Positions 48,346-56,846 of a stretch of DNA of 64,000 nucleotides are shown here, in pieces (the first letter of the stretch is position 1; every line of letters begins with the position of its first letter). This DNA is from Pseudomonas syringae KCTC 12500 (GTDB lineage: Bacteria; Pseudomonadota; Gammaproteobacteria; Pseudomonadales; Pseudomonadaceae), in assembly GCF_000507185.2 (NCBI RefSeq), contig NZ_AYTM02000002.1, positions 3,569,501-3,633,500 on the forward strand, written 5' to 3'. The position numbers and the translations under genes were made by a program. The notes beneath the pieces are model-generated. The model saw only the letters and a program-made list of their open reading frames with translations, searched no databases and was not told the DNA's origin.

Positions 48346-48864
48346 ATGAAGAGACTCTTTTGCCTGGCCGTGATTGCGGCCGCTTTGGCAGGGCAAGCTT
48401 CAATCGCGCAGGCTGATGGTGTTGAGTTTTCGGTCGGTCAGACCGGCGAGTCGACCATGACTTATCGTCTGGGCGTGCAGTTTGATTGGGATAAAACCTG
48501 GCTACAAAGCGACATCGGTCGTCTGACCGGCTACTGGGATGGCGCTTACACCTACTGGGATGGCAAGGACTACAAGGATAACCACAGCCTGTCGTTCTCC
48601 CCGGTTCTGGTCTACGAGTTCGGCAACGGCAACGTCAAGCCATACTTAGAAGCCGGTATCGGCGTCTCGGTGTTCTCCAACACTCAGGTTGAAGACCGCA
48701 AATTCGGCTCTGCCTTCAACTTCGAAGACCGTATCGGTTTTGGTCTGCGCTTCGCGGGCGGGCATGAAGTCGGTATCCGTGCGACCCACTACTCCAACGC
48801 CGGCATCAAAGAGCCGAACGATGGTATAGAAAGCTACGCACTGCACTACAAGATGCCGTTCTGA
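48346..48864 (+). CDS. pagL: Lipid A 3-O-deacylase (PagL family)
   Basis: A 172-residue outer-membrane beta-barrel enzyme that removes the 3-O acyl chain of lipid A. The signal peptide (MKRLFCLAVIAAALAGQASIAQA) is followed by alternating beta-strand sequence and ends in an aromatic-rich C-terminus with terminal Phe typical of BAM substrates. The triad is present with the spacing of P. aeruginosa PagL: H148 and S150 in THYSN, E162 in DGIESY. It has its own promoter region (TTAATATATT near 48321) and AGGA before the ATG. Deacylation is established for the family; its regulation here is unknown. Confidence 0.88.
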   Translation: MKRLFCLAVIAAALAGQASIAQADGVEFSVGQTGESTMTYRLGVQFDWDKTWLQSDIGRLTGYWDGAYTYWDGKDYKDNHSLSFSPVLVYEFGNGNVKPYLEAGIGVSVFSNTQVEDRKFGSAFNFEDRIGFGLRFAGGHEVGIRATHYSNAGIKEPNDGIESYALHYKMPF

Positions 48865-48880
48865 TAAAACAGCTGCCTCT

Positions 48881-48905
48881 CATGCCAGCGCCCCGCGTTG
48901 GCATG
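48881..48905. repeat. Small REP-like palindrome after pagL
   Basis: CATGCCAGCGC and GCGTTGGCATG face each other around CCC, 16 bases after the pagL stop. It resembles the short REP palindromes abundant in P. syringae genomes and may also act as the pagL terminator. Confidence 0.6.
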
Positions 48906-48933
48906 CATTTCGTGACGCTCCGCTCCGGACCAT

Positions 48934-48946
48934 CCCCCCCCCCCCC
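48934..48946 (+). repeat. Homopolymer tract of 13 C
   Basis: Thirteen consecutive C residues lie between the REP-like palindrome and the REPIN downstream of pagL. No gene covers it. Confidence 0.85.
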
Positions 48947-48993
48947 GCAGAAGAGCCCGGGTGACGGCGCTTTCAGGCTTCTGCCCGCAGGGC

Positions 48994-49098
48994 GTAGGAG
49001 CGAACTTGTTCGCGAAAGGGCCGGTATATTCACCGAAAATACTTCGTCTGAACTGACGCCTTCGCGAACAAGCGAAGCGTCGCCCGGTCCGCTCCTAC
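48994..49098. repeat. REPIN copy A (paired inverted REPs)
   Basis: A 105-bp element bounded by GTAGGAGCG and CGCTCCTAC. Each arm includes a Pseudomonas REP core (AACTTGTTCGCGAA on the left, TTCGCGAACAAGCG on the right) with a variable middle. A second copy of the same length is at 61470-61574. Such elements are mobilised by RAYT transposases encoded elsewhere; none is in this window. Confidence 0.88.
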
Positions 49099-49170
49099 GG
49101 CCTTCGGCCAGAATCAAGAACAGATTTGTGTATAACGCTTAGCACAGCGCGTGGGGACGATAGTGATGAA

Positions 49171-49488
49171 TCAAAGATAAGCCGTCGCAATCCCTTTGCG
49201 CTCGTTCAGGCAATCTTCCGCACCCGCTTCGAATTCACGACAGATCAACGGGCGTTTCTCGTAGATCGTACACATCATCGTGTTGCGATCCAGCGCAGCG
49301 CACCAGCCGTCATCCAGACGCAGCATGACCTCGCCACCCCACTCATCGGTATCGATGTAACGCTCAGGCACGCCCGTGTCGGTGATCAGCATCACTTCCA
49401 GCTGGCAGCAGCAGGCTGCGCAGGTCGAACAAGTGACTGCCGGTTCTTCGCCGTGGATCACTGCGAGCGGAATGAGTGTAGCGTTCAG
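49171..49488 (-). CDS. YkgJ-type cysteine cluster protein, apparent CTG start
   Basis: A 105-residue protein with the YkgJ/CxxCxxCC cluster (TCSTCAACCCQLE near residue 20), DDGWCAALD, CTIYEKRPLICREF, all typical of a putative zinc- or iron-chelating domain of unknown role. No ATG precedes the domain. A CTG at 49488 overlaps the TGA of the upstream gene and has GGGAG exactly 7 bases before it, as if an ATGA junction had changed to CTGA; a GTG at 49461 has no ribosome site. I annotate from the CTG but the start is uncertain. Last gene of the photolyase run. Confidence 0.75.
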   Translation of the reverse strand: MNATLIPLAVIHGEEPAVTCSTCAACCCQLEVMLITDTGVPERYIDTDEWGGEVMLRLDDGWCAALDRNTMMCTIYEKRPLICREFEAGAEDCLNERKGIATAYL

Positions 49489-49994
49489 AGCGGTTCTCCC
49501 GAGTGTCTGGCGGCGCGGGCTGCCAGCCATTGCAGCAGGGGAAATACACCCGCCCAGACCAGGCCCAGCACCAGCATGCCTGGCCACACTCCGAGGGGAA
49601 GGTGGACCTGTGCCAATTGCGAGCCGGCATAGTACGACATCGGACCGCCAATAGCGCCCAGCACGACTGCGCGCCATAGCGGCTTCGCTGTCCAGGCCAG
49701 GCAATGATTGAGCGTGGTGCCCAGCACCGCCCACAACAGCGCCAGCCACAGTGGCAAGAGATAGCCGCCCGTGCCGAAATCAAAAACGCCGAGTGTCATC
49801 AAGGCACTGTCCAGCACGATTCCGATCAAGGTCACGGTCAGAATCAGCCGGCCTTCGGCTGCCCATGAGCTGATCCACAGAAAATGCACGGCCAGGACGC
49901 CGACAGCGATCAGCAGCCAGAAACTGTTGCCGCCCAATACGCAGGCGAACCAGCCGATCTGAAACAACAGCGCATTGGCGATAGATTTAAGCAT
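49485..49994 (-). CDS. DUF2878 family inner-membrane protein
   Basis: A 169-residue protein with about six membrane helices, starting MLKSIANALLFQIGWFACVLGGNS. It matches what I know of the DUF2878 family, found beside cyclopropane-synthase-like genes in Pseudomonas; its function is unknown. ATG 49994 overlaps the stop of the methyltransferase gene (ATGCTTAA), so translation is coupled. Confidence 0.8.
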   Translation of the reverse strand: MLKSIANALLFQIGWFACVLGGNSFWLLIAVGVLAVHFLWISSWAAEGRLILTVTLIGIVLDSALMTLGVFDFGTGGYLLPLWLALLWAVLGTTLNHCLAWTAKPLWRAVVLGAIGGPMSYYAGSQLAQVHLPLGVWPGMLVLGLVWAGVFPLLQWLAARAARHSGEPL

Positions 49995-51255
49995 TGAAGC
50001 GGCCAAGCAAGGGTTCGCGCAGCGCTTCGGGTTTGGCGAGCAGCAGTTGTGCGGTGCCAATGGTCCGCTCCAGGAAGCCGCCTTCGCAGTAACACAGGTA
50101 AAACTCCCACAGGCGCAGGAAATGCTCGTCGTAACCCAGTTCGGCGAGTTTGCCGTGAGCGTCTTTGAAGTTGTCGTGCCACAGGCGCAGGGTGCGCGCG
50201 TAGTGCAAGCCGAAATCTTCCATGTGCAGCAGGTTCATGTCGGTATCGCTGCCGACGATGTCGAGCATCTTCGCCACCGAGGGCAGCGCGCCACCGGGAA
50301 AAATGTAACGCTGGATGAAGTCCACATTGCTTTTGGCTTGTGCGTAACGCTGCTCGCGGATGGTGATCGCCTGCAGCAGCATCATGCCGTTGCTTTTCAG
50401 CAGGTTCGCGCATTGCTTGAAGTAGGTGGGCAGGAAGCGATGGCCGACCGCCTCGATCATCTCGATGGACACCAGCTTGTCGTACTCACCGGTCAGGTCA
50501 CGGTAGTCGGTCAGCATCAGCGTCACCCGATCCTGCAGGCCCAGTTCGATCAACCGTCGCTCGGTGTAGGCGAACTGTTCCTTGGACAGGGTCGTGGTGG
50601 TCACCTGGCAGCCGTAGTGCTGCGCAGCGTAAATAGCCATGCTGCCCCAGCCGGTGCCGATTTCCAGCAGGTGATCGGTGGGTTTCAGGGCGAGTTTCTG
50701 ACAGATGCGCTCGAGCTTGTTCAATTGCGCCTGCTCCAGCGTGTCGTCTTCGCTGAGGAACTGCGCAGCTGAGTACATCATCGTCGGGTCGAGAAACTGC
50801 TCGAACAACGTGTTGCCCAGGTCGTAGTGGGCCGCGATGTTTTTCTGCGAGCCTTCGCGTGTGTTGCGGTTGAGCCAGTGCAGTGCGTGAATCAGCGGGC
50901 GGGTCAGGCGCGCCATTCCGCCCTCCATCGCATCCAGCACATCCAGATTGCTGACAAACACCCGGACCACCGCCGTCAGGTCTGGTGTCGTCCAGTAGCC
51001 GTGAATGAAGGCCTCGCCCGCACCGATGGAACCGTTGCTGGCGACCATGCCCCAGGCTGCCGAGTCCAGAATATGGATTTCAGCCTGAATCAGCGCGCCG
51101 TTCTTGCCGAACACATGGCGCTCACCCCGTTCGACAATCACCAACTGGCCGTTGCGCAGTCCTGCGAGTTGCCGCAGCACACCTCGGCGCAGGAGGTTGG
51201 CAGTCAAACCATTGGTGCCCAGATTGGCAGAAAAACTACTGCTACTGCTTTTCAT
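49987..51255 (-). CDS. Cyclopropane-fatty-acyl-phospholipid synthase family methyltransferase
   Basis: A 422-residue SAM-dependent enzyme of the CFA synthase family that methylates or cyclopropanates unsaturated acyl chains of membrane phospholipids. SAM motif LLEIGTGWGSMAIYAA, the preceding HYDLGNTLFEQFLDPTMMYS, EQAQLNKLERICQKL, and SIEMIEAVGHRF are all canonical. Its place in a photolyase operon rather than alone suggests the specialised clade related to furan or methylated fatty acid formation in the light/singlet oxygen response (inference). ATG 51255 has AAGGA 8 bases upstream. Confidence 0.9.
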   Translation of the reverse strand: MKSSSSSFSANLGTNGLTANLLRRGVLRQLAGLRNGQLVIVERGERHVFGKNGALIQAEIHILDSAAWGMVASNGSIGAGEAFIHGYWTTPDLTAVVRVFVSNLDVLDAMEGGMARLTRPLIHALHWLNRNTREGSQKNIAAHYDLGNTLFEQFLDPTMMYSAAQFLSEDDTLEQAQLNKLERICQKLALKPTDHLLEIGTGWGSMAIYAAQHYGCQVTTTTLSKEQFAYTERRLIELGLQDRVTLMLTDYRDLTGEYDKLVSIEMIEAVGHRFLPTYFKQCANLLKSNGMMLLQAITIREQRYAQAKSNVDFIQRYIFPGGALPSVAKMLDIVGSDTDMNLLHMEDFGLHYARTLRLWHDNFKDAHGKLAELGYDEHFLRLWEFYLCYCEGGFLERTIGTAQLLLAKPEALREPLLGRFNA

Positions 51256-52042
51256 GGAGTGAGTCCTTGGATTGCACGGCGGCAGCACGGTACTCGCCGT
51301 CAGCGGCCTGATGGGAAAAGATCGGTATGCGTTTGACCAACAGGCGCATGGCCTGCCAATAAATGGCCAGACAGGTTTTCGCGGTCATCCATGGATAAGC
51401 GATCAGATAGCGATGCAGCGTCTTGCGGTTCAGATTCTGGCGGGTCAGATTGAGCGTGGCGTCAAACATCTTCAACTCGCCTTGCCAGTCAGCCATGTGC
51501 ACACCGATCCGTTCGGCGGGCTGGCTGAAGCTCATGCGGTATTCGAGATCACGTGGCAGGAACGGTGAAACATGAAAGGCCTTGGCCACGGCAAAATGCT
51601 GATGGCCTTCACCCGTGGCGGGCAGCACGTAGCTGTAGCGCTCGCCCCACGGGGTATTGGTGACTTCACACAGAATGCCGGCCAGTGTGCCGTCGGCCTC
51701 ATGGCAGTAGAAAAAACTCACCGGGTTGAACGACAGGCCCCAGCTGCGTGCCTGGGTCAGCAGGCAGACGCGACCCGAGGGAGTGCGCCCCAATGCTTTG
51801 CTGACCCGCTCGCGGACCGCCTCGATGAGCGTCAGCCCTTGCCCGGTCAGCTCTGGCAGATAGTCTCGCTCACGAAACGAGAACGGCGCAAAACGCCCCC
51901 GGCCTGCCAGTGGGGAGAGCCCCAACACGCTGTCCTGTTCATCCAGATCCAGATAGAGCAGGCCTATCCGATAGGTGAACTCATGGGCGCGCGGTGCAAA
52001 CCGCCGGTGGCTGATCCAGCCACTGTAGAGGGCGCTGTTCAC
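51242..52042 (-). CDS. DUF1365 domain protein
   Basis: A 266-residue protein of the DUF1365 family: MNSALYSGWISHRRFAPRAHEFTYRIGLLYLDLDE, LLTQARSWGLSFNPVSFFYCHEADG, EVTNTPWGERYSYVL and KAFHVSPFLP. The biochemical role is unknown, but the family is nearly always found with an FAD oxidoreductase and a CFA-synthase-like gene, as here, so an action on membrane lipids is likely. Overlaps both neighbours. Confidence 0.88.
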   Translation of the reverse strand: MNSALYSGWISHRRFAPRAHEFTYRIGLLYLDLDEQDSVLGLSPLAGRGRFAPFSFRERDYLPELTGQGLTLIEAVRERVSKALGRTPSGRVCLLTQARSWGLSFNPVSFFYCHEADGTLAGILCEVTNTPWGERYSYVLPATGEGHQHFAVAKAFHVSPFLPRDLEYRMSFSQPAERIGVHMADWQGELKMFDATLNLTRQNLNRKTLHRYLIAYPWMTAKTCLAIYWQAMRLLVKRIPIFSHQAADGEYRAAAVQSKDSLHEKQ

Positions 52043-53286
52043 AGCGTTTCACCAAAGGCCTGGGCGACACGCAGGCCGCTGACCACGCCGTCTTCGTGAA
52101 AGCCATTGGCCCAGTAGGCGCCGCAGTACCAGGTGTTATCCACACCATTGATTTCCTCCCAGCGCGCCTGTGCAGCGATCGCATCGAGGCTGTATTGCGG
52201 ATGGGCGTAGCGGTAGCGGCCGAGGATTTTGGCCGGGTCAATGGCCGCAGTCTGGTTGAGGCTGACGCAGAACGTCGTGTCGCTCTCGATCCCTTGCAGA
52301 ATGTTCATGTCATAGGTGACGGCGGCCGACTGCTGTTCGCCGCCGCCCAAGCGATAGTTCCAGCTCGCCCAGGCCAGTTTGCGCTTGGGCAGCAGTCGCG
52401 CGTCGGTGTGCATCACCACATCGTTTTCGGCATAGCGCAGCGCGCCGAGAATCGACTGCTCGGCACTCGATGGCTGCGCCAGCAGGGCCAGGGCCTGATC
52501 GCTGTGGCAGGCAAACACCACCTTGTCGAAACGTTCGCTGCCCATGGTGCTGTGCAGCGTCACACCTTCGCGGTCACGCTCGACACGTGTGACCGGGCAC
52601 GACAGACGAATGCGCTCGCGGAACGAGGCTGTCAGCGGTTCCACATAACTGCGGGAGCCGCCCTGAATCACGCACCATTGCGGCCTATGCGTGACCGAGA
52701 GCAGACCGTGATTCTTGAAAAAGCGCACGAAGAACTGCAGCGGGAAGCCGAGCATGTCGGCCAGCGACATCGACCAGATCGCCGCGCCCATGGGCACGAT
52801 GTAATGATCGATGAAGCGCTGGCCATAACCGCCGGTCTTCAGGTACTCGCCCAGCGTGGTATCTGCCGCTATGCGCTGGTTTTCCAGATCATCGACCGAT
52901 TGGCGATTGAAACGCAGGATATCGCGCAGCATGCCCCAGAACCGCGGCGACAGCAGATTGCTGCGCTGGGCGAACAGGCTGTTGAGGTTATTGCCGTTAT
53001 ATTCCACGCCAGTGCGCGGATCATGCACCGAAAAGCTCATTTCCGCAGGCTGGAAGCCGACACCCAGCTGGCCTAGCAGGCGAATGAAGTTGGGGTAGGT
53101 CCAGTCGTTGAAGACAATGAAACCGGTGTCAATGGCGTAGGCGCGGCCCTCGACCTGCACGTCCACCGTGTGAGTGTGCCCGCCGATCCAGTCCGAAGAC
53201 TCGAACACGGTCACCTCATGCGCGCGGTTGAGCAGGTAGGCACTGGTCAGGCCAGCGATCCCGCTGCCAATGACTGCGATCTTCAT
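52039..53286 (-). CDS. NAD(P)/FAD-dependent oxidoreductase (amine-oxidase fold)
   Basis: A 415-residue flavoprotein. The N-terminal dinucleotide motif IAVIGSGIAGLTSAYLL and VFESSDWIGGHTHTV, with the second FAD motif YWANGFHEDGVVSGLRVA at the C-terminus, place it in the FAD-dependent amine oxidase/desaturase group. In the conserved cluster with DUF1365 and the CFA-like methyltransferase it probably oxidises a lipid intermediate (inference). It overlaps the SDR and DUF1365 genes by 4 bases each. Confidence 0.9.
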   Translation of the reverse strand: MKIAVIGSGIAGLTSAYLLNRAHEVTVFESSDWIGGHTHTVDVQVEGRAYAIDTGFIVFNDWTYPNFIRLLGQLGVGFQPAEMSFSVHDPRTGVEYNGNNLNSLFAQRSNLLSPRFWGMLRDILRFNRQSVDDLENQRIAADTTLGEYLKTGGYGQRFIDHYIVPMGAAIWSMSLADMLGFPLQFFVRFFKNHGLLSVTHRPQWCVIQGGSRSYVEPLTASFRERIRLSCPVTRVERDREGVTLHSTMGSERFDKVVFACHSDQALALLAQPSSAEQSILGALRYAENDVVMHTDARLLPKRKLAWASWNYRLGGGEQQSAAVTYDMNILQGIESDTTFCVSLNQTAAIDPAKILGRYRYAHPQYSLDAIAAQARWEEINGVDNTWYCGAYWANGFHEDGVVSGLRVAQAFGETL

Positions 53287-54071
53287 TGCGCGTCCTTATT
53301 CGACGATTCGCTGCGCGCCATGCGTTTACCGAGGGCGAGTCGGGCGCGTGCCGGAAGCAGGGCCAGTAAGCTCATGCTGAAGATGAACAGCGCCGGAAAG
53401 GCGATATCCAGTGGGCGTTTGTTGCGCCCGAGTTTGCTGGCGATGTGCTTGGCTGCCTTTTCGACAGGCCAGCGCATCGGCATGGGGAAATCGTTTTTCT
53501 GCGTCAGCGGTGTGTCGACGAACCCAGGGCTGACCACTGTCACGTCGATGTTTTCGCTGGCCAGGTCCAGACGCAGCGCTTCGAGCAGATAACGCAGGCC
53601 GGCCTTCGACGCGCCGTAGGCTTCGGCGCGGGGCAGGGCCAGGTAGGTCACCGCACTGGCCACACCGACCAGGTGCGGCTGATGACCTTTGCGCAGCAGC
53701 GGCAACGCGTGCTCGATGCAGTAACTGCTGGCCAGCAGGTTGGTACGCACCACGCGTTCGACCATGGCCGCTTCAAACTGCCGGGCATCGATGTATTCGC
53801 AGGTGCCGGCGTTGAAGATGGCTGTATCCAGGGCTCCCCATTGCTGGGCGATGTCGTCGGTAATCGCCTTGACTTGCTCGGGGTCGGTGATGTCACCGGT
53901 CACCAGCAGCACCTGCGTGGGATAAACGTTCGCAAGGTTCTGCAATGGCTCAAGCGTGCGGGCGGTCAGCGCGAGCCGATGACCGGCGTTGAGCAGTTCT
54001 TTGGCCAGCGCCAGGCCAATGCCGCTGCTTGCCCCGGTCAACCAGATGCGTCGTGCAACAGGAGTGCTCAT
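53283..54071 (-). CDS. SDR family NAD(P)-dependent oxidoreductase
   Basis: A 262-residue short-chain dehydrogenase with WLTGASSGIGLALAKELL, FNAGTCEYID, catalytic AEAYGASKAGLRYLLE and VVSPGFVDTPLT, plus a hydrophobic C-terminal helix (FIFSMSLLALLPA) that may anchor it to the membrane. ATG 54071 is preceded by GAGG at 7-8 bases; the upstream frame lies inside the SnoaL-like gene. Substrate unknown, context suggests lipid. Confidence 0.9.
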   Translation of the reverse strand: MSTPVARRIWLTGASSGIGLALAKELLNAGHRLALTARTLEPLQNLANVYPTQVLLVTGDITDPEQVKAITDDIAQQWGALDTAIFNAGTCEYIDARQFEAAMVERVVRTNLLASSYCIEHALPLLRKGHQPHLVGVASAVTYLALPRAEAYGASKAGLRYLLEALRLDLASENIDVTVVSPGFVDTPLTQKNDFPMPMRWPVEKAAKHIASKLGRNKRPLDIAFPALFIFSMSLLALLPARARLALGKRMARSESSNKDAQ

Positions 54072-54490
54072 CCCAACCTCTTCTTCAACCAATGGATGAC
54101 TCGACCCATGATGGGCAGATGTTCGTAGAGCAATGCACCGGCATCGAAGTAGTCCCGGTGTCGATAAACCTTGTCGCGCCACTTCAGGTGCGAACAGCCT
54201 TCTACTTGAATTGTCCGGCCGGCGGCCAGACGCGGATGCGAATAACTCATGGTCCAGACCAGATAGCCCTCGCCGGGGCGCACTTCGTCGAAGGCGTGGA
54301 AGTCGAAACGCAGGTCCTGGACGTTGGCGTACAGCTCGCCGAAATAGCGGCGCATGGCGGCAAGGCCATGGATATCGTGCATCGGATCGCTGAACGACAC
54401 GTCTTCGCTGTACAGCTCGGCAACCTGGTCAAGGTTGTCCTTGTTCAGCGCGGCAAAACCTTCGGCGAAGCGATGCAGGAAATCAGCCAT
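54068..54490 (-). CDS. SnoaL-like / NTF2-fold protein
   Basis: A 140-residue protein with the NTF2-like cone fold pattern (MADFLHRFAEGFAALNKDNLDQVAELYSEDVSFSDPMHDIHG ... WTMSYSHPRL ... GCSHLKWRDKVYRHRDYFDAG). Such proteins bind or isomerise small hydrophobic molecules. It overlaps phrB by 8 bases and the SDR by 4, so it belongs to the same operon. Exact function unknown. Confidence 0.85.
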   Translation of the reverse strand: MADFLHRFAEGFAALNKDNLDQVAELYSEDVSFSDPMHDIHGLAAMRRYFGELYANVQDLRFDFHAFDEVRPGEGYLVWTMSYSHPRLAAGRTIQVEGCSHLKWRDKVYRHRDYFDAGALLYEHLPIMGRVIHWLKKRLG

Positions 54491-55931
54491 GTTCGACTCC
54501 TGCGGCCGGCTGTCGAGCCGGGAGCGCCTTGAACGCTGCCAGGGCGCGGGCGCGGCTCTTGCTCAGGTCGACGATGGGTTTCGGGTAGTCGGCAGCGCCA
54601 AACAGGTCACCGATTAATGACGGGTCGTGAATCTGCTTTTTATTCATATCCGCCAGTTCCGGCAGCCAGCGCTTGATGAACACGCCTTCGGGGTCGAAGC
54701 GTTCCGACTGCGACAGCGGATTGAAAATACGGAAGTAGGGCGCCGAGTCGGTGCCGGTGGATGAACTCCACTGCCAGCCGCCATTGTTCGACGCCAGGTC
54801 GCCGTCGATCAGGTGGCGCATGAAAAAGCGCTCGCCCTCACGCCAGTCGATCAGCAGGTTTTTGGTGAGAAACATCGCAACGACCATCCTTAGCCGATTG
54901 TGCATCCATCCGGTTTCCAGCAACTGGCGCATCGCTGCGTCAATGATCGGCAGCCCGGTCCGTGCCTCTTGCCAGGCGCGCAGTTCTTCAGGGGCATCGC
55001 GCCACTTCAACGCCTCGGTTTCCGGGCGAAAGGCGCGATGACGCGAGACGCGCGGGTAGCCGACCAGCGTGTGTTTATAGAACTCTCGCCATAATAGCTC
55101 GTTGATCCAGGTCACGGTGCCCACGTCGCCAGTCTCGAACTCGCCCTGATTACTGGCCAGGGCCGCGTGCAGACACTGGCGTGGCGAAATCACCCCAGCC
55201 GCCAGATAGGCCGACAGCTGGCTGGTGCCGGGCTTGGCCGGAAAGTCGCGTTCGGTCTTGTAGTAGCTGATCTGCTCGTCGGCGAAGGCGTCCATGCGCC
55301 GTCTGGCTTCCGCTTCACCGGCCGGCCACAGGTCACGCAAGGCTTTCGAGGGCGTGGCAAAGCCCTTGACCTGATCGGGAACCGCATCGCTTTTAATCGA
55401 CTGTGCCGGTTGCGCTTTCGGGGTGCGCACCGGGTGCGGCATGGCCTCGTGCAGTCGGGTATAGCAGACCTTCTTGAACTGGGTGAATACCTGAAAATAG
55501 TTGCCGGTCTTGGTCAGGATGCTGCCGGGCTTGAATAACAGCTGATCAAGGTAGCTATTGAAGTGCACGCCGGCTTTTTGTATCGCCTTGTGCACCGCCT
55601 GGTCGCGGCGAGTTTCGTTGATGCCGTATTCCTGATTGAGGTGCAGGCCCTCGACCTTGAACTGTGTGCACAGCTTTGCCAGCACTTCAGGCGCCTGGTC
55701 CCAGCTGTCCGCCTCGCGGATCAGCAAGGGAACATTCAACGCGCCCAGCGCCTTCTCGAGCTCGACCAGATTGCGCAGCCAGAAGTCGACCTTGCAGTCG
55801 GCATCGTCATGGCTGCGCCACTGCGCGGGACTGAGCAGGTAGACCGCCAGCGTCGGACCGCGCTCCATGGCGGCGGTCAGGGCAGTGTTGTCTTGAGCGC
55901 GCAGGTCACTGCGCAGCCAGATCAGTTGCAT
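54483..55931 (-). CDS. phrB: Deoxyribodipyrimidine photolyase
   Basis: A 482-residue class I CPD photolyase that repairs UV-made pyrimidine dimers with blue light through FAD. It has the N-terminal antenna-binding alpha/beta domain (LIWLRSDLRAQDNTAL), and the helical FAD domain with TSQLSAYLAAGVISPRQCLHA, WINELLWREFYKHTL, TGLPIIDAAMRQLLETGWMHNRLRM, and GGWQWSSSTGTDSAPYFRIFNPLSQSERFDPEG. Ten bases after the MerR-type regulator gene, in the same direction. Light-induced expression is inferred from that regulator. Confidence 0.96.
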   Translation of the reverse strand: MQLIWLRSDLRAQDNTALTAAMERGPTLAVYLLSPAQWRSHDDADCKVDFWLRNLVELEKALGALNVPLLIREADSWDQAPEVLAKLCTQFKVEGLHLNQEYGINETRRDQAVHKAIQKAGVHFNSYLDQLLFKPGSILTKTGNYFQVFTQFKKVCYTRLHEAMPHPVRTPKAQPAQSIKSDAVPDQVKGFATPSKALRDLWPAGEAEARRRMDAFADEQISYYKTERDFPAKPGTSQLSAYLAAGVISPRQCLHAALASNQGEFETGDVGTVTWINELLWREFYKHTLVGYPRVSRHRAFRPETEALKWRDAPEELRAWQEARTGLPIIDAAMRQLLETGWMHNRLRMVVAMFLTKNLLIDWREGERFFMRHLIDGDLASNNGGWQWSSSTGTDSAPYFRIFNPLSQSERFDPEGVFIKRWLPELADMNKKQIHDPSLIGDLFGAADYPKPIVDLSKSRARALAAFKALPARQPAAGVEHG

Positions 55932-55940
55932 GAGAAGTCC

Positions 55941-56843
55941 TTAGATAAGTCCGAGCTTGCCCAGCTCGATCTGAGCGCTGAGTACGTCGTGGGCAAGGGT
56001 CAGTCCAGATATCTCCTTGGCCTGTACGAGCAACTCGGCATTATGGATCTGCACCGTTGGTCCGCCCAGCACGACAGGGCAGGTGATATTGGCCAGCAAT
56101 CTGGGCAAATGGGTCACGTTCAGCGACTTGCTGGAATACAGCAATATGCCGCGTGGCTTGAGGTATTCGGCTGCCAGTGCCAGCTCGCCGACCGGCAACG
56201 GCCAGTCGAACACCTCGACCGGACAGTCGGCGCTGCTCACCAGCCAGGCCGCGAGCCACAGATGCGGCTCCAGCGGCAGATCGGACTGATTGACCAGCAG
56301 CAACGGGCTGCCATTGAGCTGACGGTTATTGTGATAGATGCGCGCGCCGAACTTGCTGCGCAGCCAGGAGTAGAAAAACGTGCGCTCCAGTTGTGCGCCG
56401 AACTTGCCTTGCCAGCGTTGTTCGAGTTCGGCCAGCAGCGGCAGCAGCAGCTGTTCACACAGCGTGCGCGGCGGGTACAGCGACATCGCCTGATTGAACA
56501 CATCATCGACCCGGCGTTCGGCCAGCTCGCCGATCGCGACCAGCAAGGTCTGACGCAAGGCGTCCCAGTCGTTGGTCGGCGGCAGGGCGTCCTGGCGATT
56601 GTCATCGATCAGGCCCTTGACCTGACTGACGGACACGCCACGGTTGAGCCAGGTCAGAATCTTCATGACGCGCTGCACATGCTCGTCCGAATACAGCCGA
56701 TGACCTTTGGCGGTGCGGTGCGGGACGATCAGTCCGTAACGACGCTCCCAGGCACGCAGGGTGACGGCGTTGACGCCTGTCTGCCGTGCGACCTCGCGGA
56801 TCGGCAGCCAGTCACCCGGCACCTCTGTGTCTGTATCATTCAT
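55941..56843 (-). CDS. MerR family regulator, LitR/CarH-like
   Basis: A 300-residue regulator. Residues about 12-80 are a MerR winged helix (LPIREVARQTGVNAVTLRAWERRYGL), about 90-165 a helical bundle, and about 178-300 a Rossmann-like domain corresponding to the cobalamin-binding part of CarH/LitR. The cobalamin motif is degenerate: where CarH has ExHxxG this has E192-P-H194-L-W-L197, and the His of the upstream W-x9-EH adenosyl pocket is an Arg (QLER, 151-154). This fits the class II LitR of pseudomonads, which do not rely on bound B12. It probably represses its own operon, including phrB, in the dark. Confidence 0.88.
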   Translation of the reverse strand: MNDTDTEVPGDWLPIREVARQTGVNAVTLRAWERRYGLIVPHRTAKGHRLYSDEHVQRVMKILTWLNRGVSVSQVKGLIDDNRQDALPPTNDWDALRQTLLVAIGELAERRVDDVFNQAMSLYPPRTLCEQLLLPLLAELEQRWQGKFGAQLERTFFYSWLRSKFGARIYHNNRQLNGSPLLLVNQSDLPLEPHLWLAAWLVSSADCPVEVFDWPLPVGELALAAEYLKPRGILLYSSKSLNVTHLPRLLANITCPVVLGGPTVQIHNAELLVQAKEISGLTLAHDVLSAQIELGKLGLI

Positions 56844-56846
56844 GAG

